Source: Panax quinquefolius (lineage: Eukaryota > Streptophyta > Magnoliopsida > Apiales > Araliaceae). Taken from it: 64,000 bases of DNA. Positions within the stretch are counted from its first letter, which is position 1, and each line of letters starts with the position of its first letter. The DNA is taken from assembly GCA_020205615.1 (NCBI GenBank), contig CM035170.1:63973322-64037321 (forward strand), written 5' to 3'. The notes beneath the pieces were generated by a model. That model searched no databases, was not told the origin of the DNA, and saw nothing but the letters and a program-made list of their open reading frames with translations. Both the position numbers and the translations under genes were made by a program. Shown piece after piece: positions 58,449-64,000 of this stretch.

Positions 58449-61141
58449 TGTGACGCCCCCAAAATATGTATACATCACCTATTCTGAGTTGTCAATACAT
58501 GGTACAGAAACAACTACAACTTTATTAGTACAATAGTAAAACTATGAGTTTGAATACAAATATTATCTTCTAGAAAATATCTATACTCAAATAAATTCTC
58601 ATCACATTTATTGATACATTATTTTACAAAATGGTGAGGACTACTAAACAATCCTTTCTAAAACCTTCATTCCATACCCCACTTAGTACTCGCTATATTC
58701 TACGCCTCACGAGAAGAAAAATGGAACAAAAATGAAAAGGGTGAGCTCAACTACCCCAAAAAGAATATTATGACTAAGATAATATACAAAAAATTACCGT
58801 TAGTCTTCAACGGGAAAAATCTAATAGAATACAATAGACAACAAATTTTAAATCAATATTCGCGATGAAATAATAATTCATTAGAAGAGTTAAGTAGAGA
58901 ATGCAAACTACTATCTTCATGTATGAATTTAAAAGTTCATCGTCTATCTTTTATCCTGTAACATCAATCAATATACATCGGAATCAAATATTCATCTTTG
59001 CACTACGAGCCAAAGATATTCATCGATTAGTCATGTTCATCTAAACACTGTTCATCTTTGCACTACTGACCAAAGATATTCTTCGAAATCATTCATCTTT
59101 GCACTACAGGCCAAAGATATTCAATAATATCATCATTTAAGACTAAGGATGATGAAAAATATTTTTAAAGAAACGAATCCGGTGAAACAAAATGACAAGG
59201 ATTAAGGATTAATGATTACGTACTTTGTTTTATCCATGTTCAAAAATACCTCAAAAATAATCATAGTGGTGTAAAATTCAAGAATGATCAAAACATGGAT
59301 ACAATCAAAGCTAGTATCCAGAATAGATATTTTGGACAAAAGAAGAAATTTTATTTTTCGGTGAATAGTGTCAGTATCGTGAATTGTGCCGTATATGCGT
59401 GAATTGTAACTCAGACACCAAAAGATAGAAATTTCCCAAAAAACATCTTCACGCTTCATGAATAGTACTAAGTGAATAGTAACTGAATGAATAGTAACTC
59501 ATGAATAGTAACTCATGAATAGTAACCCCGACATGGAAAAGTTCCAAATTTGATAAAAAGTTTCAACCAATATTTCAGTATAATGATATTGAAGAAATAA
59601 TATCATTTGAGAAGAAAATAACATCCCTTACCTCGAAAGATTAGTACTTCTAGCTGGAATACCGGGTATAGTGCTGAAGGGAACTTGCACCGTCTAACAA
59701 TACTCAAAGTATACTCAAAATACTCACAAGAATACGCTTCGATAATATAGAGAGAAAACTTCGATTTACGGTGTGATTTTCAATTCTAACCTAAGCACCT
59801 TATTTATAGGAAAATCTTTAGAACACCAAAGCGAGAAAATTTAATATAATATTATTATTTATAATAAAATTTCCTCGCCAACCTTCCAAGAACTGAATTT
59901 AGCTCATTCAACCCACATGTAACAACACACCATAATGAAAAAAATGTTTTCTAATTTTAAATATTTTAAACTTTCAAAAATCAATTATTTTGAACTTGAA
60001 CTTCAATAATTCATAATAAATAGTCCTCTCATCGGAAAATTTGAATCACGCAATTATTATAGGAAATTCAATTCTCTACAACTTTGCGGAAGAAAGGTTT
60101 TCCAAATTCCAAATAAAAATTGACCGAAATCCAAACGAGGCGATTTTACAGCTATAATCAAATTTCGATTCGATAAATGGGGTCCACCAACATGTTTAAC
60201 ATGTTTTAAATATTTATTGCAACAAAATACTCTTCCTCCTCGTATACTCATATATCCCACATTCGTTGTAAAAATATCACCATTATTATATTATTATAAT
60301 ATAATAATATATTTAAATAAATTATTTTATCGAAAAGATAAAATTTTAATTTTCAACAATTGTCACATTAAAAATTTCTCCATCTATATCCACATAAAAT
60401 CAATATTTTCCTTATCATATGAATCAATAATTAATTATTCACAAATAATATTACAAAATCACAATATTGACAACCAGCGGTTCCTTGGAAAGAGGGGCTT
60501 TTCCAATAAGAATTTCTCCTTCTTGGCGGCGCAATTAGGTGACCAAACATCTCCTTGAAACGAACTTTCTAGACATTGCCAATAATGTTATCTAATAATA
60601 TTATTCGGATAATATGAATTATTAGCTTCGATAATGAAAAATCTTGTGTAATGACAATTATTGAAACAACAAAGAATATAAAATATCAACGCATCAATTA
60701 TTAAATCAATAAAATACTCGAATAAGTAATTACTCATAACCATTATTAGAGTAGTGCCTTCTTACGTAAGAATCAATAATTGGTGCAATCACAGGTATCT
60801 TCTTGTGTTTTAACCACCGAGTATTTTAACGATGATTAATGAGTAACAACTACTGCTCGTTATTTTTAAACAACTTATATTTGTCGTTTTCTTCATCCAA
60901 TCGCTTTTTCGTTATGGGGCCCACACATGGTGCATGTCGTGCGAATATTTCCATGATAGTTAATATTCCACGACCAAACGAATATTCTCAAACAACAATG
61001 AATATTTTATAACCACTTGCTTATTTTGAAATATTTATGTATTTTTACCCCTAACTATCCACATTAATCAAATCAACCCTTACTATTTTAAAATAATAAA
61101 TAGAAAATTAAATTTCATTAATAATAAGTTGGGGTCTTATA
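58449..61141 (-). repeat. 3' LTR of the chromovirus
   Basis: 2693 bp. Left end TGTGACGCCCCCAAAATA; right end AAGTTGGGGTCTTATA where the family has CTTACA, so the terminal base pair has changed. It contains CATCTTTGCACTACGAGCC repeats (58993-59115) and a short 14-bp array (59454-59527). Confidence 0.85.
59801..59808 (-). promoter_or_regulatory. TATA box of the chromovirus LTR
   Basis: TATTTATA on the plus strand (TATAAATA in element sense), in the same context, TATAAATAAGGTGCTTAGG, as in related LTRs. Confidence 0.6.
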
Positions 61142-61153
61142 ACCTCCCTCCTT
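61142..61153 (-). other. Polypurine tract of the chromovirus
   Basis: AAGGAGGGAGGT in element sense, directly before the LTR. Upstream, TTTCGAGGACGAAATTTCA is the usual sequence around the pol end of Tekay-type elements. Confidence 0.85.
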
Positions 61154-61164
61154 ATGAAATTTCG

Positions 61165-62400
61165 TCCTCGAAATTGACGTACGTGCTGGTGTTTCAAAAG
61201 GTGAGGATACCTCGCTTTCATTTTCGTTTCCAATTCCCGGTCATTTCCTCTATAGCATGATTCCTCCACAAAACTTTAACTTGTGGTATGACCTTTTCCG
61301 CGTAGGACATGCTCCTTCCTATCCAAAATCTTGGCAGTACCTCCTCATACGTTAAGTCTTGACTATCTCGTCCAGTTCTAACTCTATAACGTGGTTCGGC
61401 TCTTTCACATATTTACTGAAATGCGGATATATGAAACACATTATGAACACGAGACATACTTTCTGGAGGTAACGCGAGTCTATAGGCTACATTTCCTACT
61501 CGGTCAAGAATTTGAAATGGACCAATAAATCGTGGATTGAGCTTTCCTCTCTTCCCAAATCTTGTAACTCCCTTCCATGGAGCAACTCGCAATAATACAT
61601 GATCCCCTACACTAAATTCCACATCCTTTCGATGAAGATCCGCATAACTCTTTTGTCGATCTTGTGCCGTTTGTATACGTTGTCGAATCATTTAGATCTT
61701 TTCCGTAGTCATACGTACCAACTCGGGTCCCAACAGTGTTGCTTCACCCACCTCGTCCCAACATACTGGAGAGCGACACTTTCGTCCATATAATGCTTCA
61801 AATGGAGCTACACCTATACTTGCCTGATAACTGTTGTTGTAGGAGAATTCCACCAATGGTAAATACTTATCCCAACTGCCCTTGAAGTCTAGGACACAGA
61901 GTCTTAATAAATCTTCAAGAGTTTGAATAGTCCTTTCTAATTGTCCGTCTGTTTGAGGATGGTATGCTGCGGCCCAGATAAATCGAAATCCGTGCCCATA
62001 GCTTTTTGCAAGCTAACCCAAAATCTTGAAGTGAATCTTGGGTCACGATCCGAAACTATGGATACAGGCATGCCATGCAACCTCACAATCTCATTCACGT
62101 ACATACTAGCAAGACGTTCAAGTGAATAAGTCTCCGTGTCGGCAAGAAATGAAGCGGACTTTGGTTAATCTATCAACAATAACCCAAATAGCATTGATGC
62201 CCTCGAAAACCGTAGGAAGACCGTAGTTGAAATCCATGGTAATGTGTTCCCACTTCCATTTCGGAATCTCAAGTGGTTGCAACGGACCCTTAGGTATCGG
62301 ATGCTCCGCCTTTACATCGTTGACAATTTAAACACGTTGAGATAAACTTTGCAATCTCTCTCTTCATATTGTTCCACCAAAATGTATGTCAAGATCACGA
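61165..62400 (-). pseudogene. Chromovirus integrase with chromodomain
   Basis: Integrase inserts the DNA copy; the chromodomain guides it to chromatin. H2C2 region: KREIAKFIST near 62365. Core: MDF near 62258 with the first Asp, VSIVSDRDPRFTSRFW (near 62070) with the second Asp, then PQTDGQLERTIQTLEDLLRL (near 61955) with the catalytic Glu. The frame is open from there through YGRKCRSPVCWDEVG. An in-frame stop is at about 61692, followed by 92 open codons with RQRIQTAQDRQKSYAD, GDHVLLRVAPWKG and HNVFHIS. The chromodomain follows in shifted frames: EKVIPQVKVLWRNHAIEE (near 61290) and an RYPHLF-type end near 61213. Decayed but complete in outline. Confidence 0.85.
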
Positions 62401-62639
62401 TACATTTAAGTACTTCCGGGATGGATTGCAAATGGTGTATTGTGCCTCCATCATAATCTTGTACTTCAAATCGAGTCGTTAGGAACACAAAGTCTAGAGT
62501 GGACTCAAGTATTCCTTCTTCATCAATTCTCACTTAGGAATAGCTCCTTCTTGTACTTTCTTCTTCATACGCATCAGCCTCAAGATTCGGTGGCTTGAGC
62601 AACCTTAACTTTTTCTATTAAAGTTGGCTCTATGGGTAT

Positions 62640-63254
62640 ACTTGACATCATCGCTTTCGTTCACGCATATGATCTTCTACTCAACGCGTCGGATACCACG
62701 TTAAACTTTTCCGGGATGGTATTGAATAGTGTGGTCGTAGTCTTTCAATAGCTCGAGCCAACGTCGTCGCCGCTTAGCGTGTTGAGTTCTTTTGAGTGAA
62801 AAAAATATTTAAGGCTTTTATGGTCCGAATATATCTCCACTTTCTCCCCATATAGATAGTGCCTCCATATCTTTAAGCGCTTGGCGATCACCGCCAACTC
62901 TAGATCATGAGTAGGATAATTCCTCTCATACTCTTTAAGTTATCGCGAGGCATAGGCTATGACTTTTCCACGTTGCATGAGAACACATCCTAACCCTTTG
63001 CACAAGCATCATCATTTGTAGATAACAAATCCATCCAACCGGATGGTATTGTTAGAAACAGTCTTAAAATAAGTCTCCTCTTAAGCTCTTGGAAACTCTT
63101 CTCGCATTCTTCGCTCTAAACGAATTTTGTATCCTTAGGTTAGGCGAGTTAATGGAGTAGCGATTGAGAAAACCCTTCCACGAATCTCCGATAATAACCA
63201 AATAAGCCCAAAAAAGCTACGTATTACATCACCAAACTTGGTTGCTCCCAACTT
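62640..63254 (-). pseudogene. Chromovirus RNase H
   Basis: Downstream of RT on the minus strand. GLGCVLMQRGKVIAYASR (near 62990) and, after one stop, [20 protein letters not shown] (near 62940), [20 protein letters not shown] (near 62865), keep the characteristic residues including the Glu of DLELA and Asp of SDHKSL. At 63160-63040 remnants of the RT-RNase H linker are visible in other frames. 62640-62780 is too decayed to read. It removes RNA from hybrids during reverse transcription. Confidence 0.75.
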
Positions 63255-64000
63255 TGTATTGCTTCAATCTTGGCACGGATCAACAGATACTCCATGTTTC
63301 GACACCACGTGCCCAAGGAATGCTACTTCCTCAAGCCGAACTTCGCATTTCTTCAATTTGGCATATAGTTTGTTTTCACGAAGCCTTTGGAGTACCGACT
63401 TCAAATGGTGCTCATGATCTTCACTACTTTTGGAATATATAAGGATGTCATCAATAAAGACAACAACAAACTTATCTAAATATTCCTTGAATACTCGGTT
63501 CATCATATCCATGAAAGCCGCATAGGAGCATTAGTCGATCAAAAGACATGACTAAGAATTCATAATGCCCGTCTGGAGTTCTAAAGGCGGTCTTTGGAAT
63601 ATCCTCGGTTCTAATCTTGGTGATGATATCCGAATCGAAGATCGATTTTGAAAAGAATTGTGCCCCTTGCAATCGGTCAAACAAGTCATCAATACGAGGT
63701 GAGGATACCTATTCTTGATGGTGACATGGTTCAATTCCAGATAGTCAATACAAAAGTCGCATACTCCCGTCTTTCTTCTTTACAAATAAAACAGGAGCAC
63801 CCCAAGGAGATGTACTTGGGCCGAATGAAACCGATGTCCAACAATTCACGTAGTTGGACCTTTAACTCTGAAGTTCAATAGGAGCCATTCGATATGGGGT
63901 TTTAGAAATGGGCTTTATGCGGGTTCAAGATCAATAAAAATTCAACTTCACGTTACGGGGTAGGCGGAAGTTCTTGAGAAATCGTCGGGAAAGTCGATAA
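63255..64000 (-). pseudogene. Chromovirus reverse transcriptase, partial at window edge
   Basis: In element order: [18 protein letters not shown] (near 63850), [23 protein letters not shown] (near 63730), [12 protein letters not shown] (63680 on), [20 protein letters not shown] (near 63610) and the catalytic [11 protein letters not shown] (near 63465) with both aspartates. The last open part (63512-63264) ends after [16 protein letters not shown]. At least three frameshifts. The N-terminal part and protease are beyond 64000. Confidence 0.85.

Larger units (their letters stand above)
58449..64000 (-). mobile_element. Tekay-like chromovirus (Ty3/gypsy), runs off the right edge
   Basis: 3' LTR (58449-61141), purine tract, then chromodomain, integrase, RNase H and RT in reverse coordinate order, so it is on the minus strand. 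Gag, most of protease, the PBS and 5' LTR lie beyond 64000. Coding parts have frameshifts and stops but keep long recognisable runs. It is inserted in the 5' LTR of the 41549-58448 element; the left flank is CCAAT (58444-58448), so a copy of this is expected beyond the other LTR. Confidence 0.85.

Noticed and set aside
1..64000. A bacterial-style defence or mobile gene system
   Set aside because: All recognisable coding sequence belongs to plant LTR retrotransposons or their accessory genes; there are no operons, ribosome binding sites or prokaryotic gene spacing.

Overview
The window is a block of nested, decayed LTR retrotransposons from a plant nuclear genome, most likely a flowering plant. 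The signs are plant-type Ty3/gypsy and Ty1/copia domains, initiator-Met-type primer binding sites, AT-rich non-coding DNA, and plant mobile domain (PMD) sequence. I recognise no ordinary host gene, rRNA, tRNA or CRISPR array. Almost every coding stretch is broken by stops and frameshifts, so coding calls are given as pseudogenes. Domain names come from reading motifs by eye, without database searches, and many boundaries are good only to tens of bases.

Left part (1-4551): AT-rich DNA with an old plus-strand LTR fragment (1440-2878) and a repeat whose partner lies near 37.4 kb. Centre (4552-34388): one very large Tat-lineage Ty3/gypsy element on the plus strand. It is bounded by a matching 5-bp duplication (ATGCC) and has LTRs of about 2.78 kb. 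Its order is LTR, PBS, gag, protease, [nested Ty1/copia element 11523-20669 on the minus strand], RT, RNase H, second RNase H, integrase, repeats, an antisense accessory region (25.5-29.6 kb), tandem repeats, PPT, LTR. The antisense region holds two decayed genes. One resembles DUF7745-type proteins; the other resembles the PMD family and has a well-formed 80-nt intron on its own strand.

Right part (34394-64000): LTR pieces from several Ty3/gypsy families, inserted into one another. They include a solo LTR (38540-41105) with a perfect TATAA duplication. A minus-strand element (41549-58448) carries an extra coiled-coil ORF between its PBS and gag, and its gag-pol is present twice because of a head-to-tail duplication of about 6.1 kb. 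A minus-strand Tekay-like chromovirus (58449 to beyond 64000) is inserted in that element's 5' LTR.

Relative order of events from nesting: the old LTRs came first; the Tat element and the 38188 LTR then inserted into such sequence; the copia element inserted into the Tat element; the solo LTR and the 41549-58448 element inserted into the 38188 LTR; the chromovirus came after the 41549-58448 element. The most unusual content is the antisense, intron-bearing PMD gene in the Tat element. Next are the coiled-coil ORF upstream of gag and the inverted-LTR/tandem-duplication structure.
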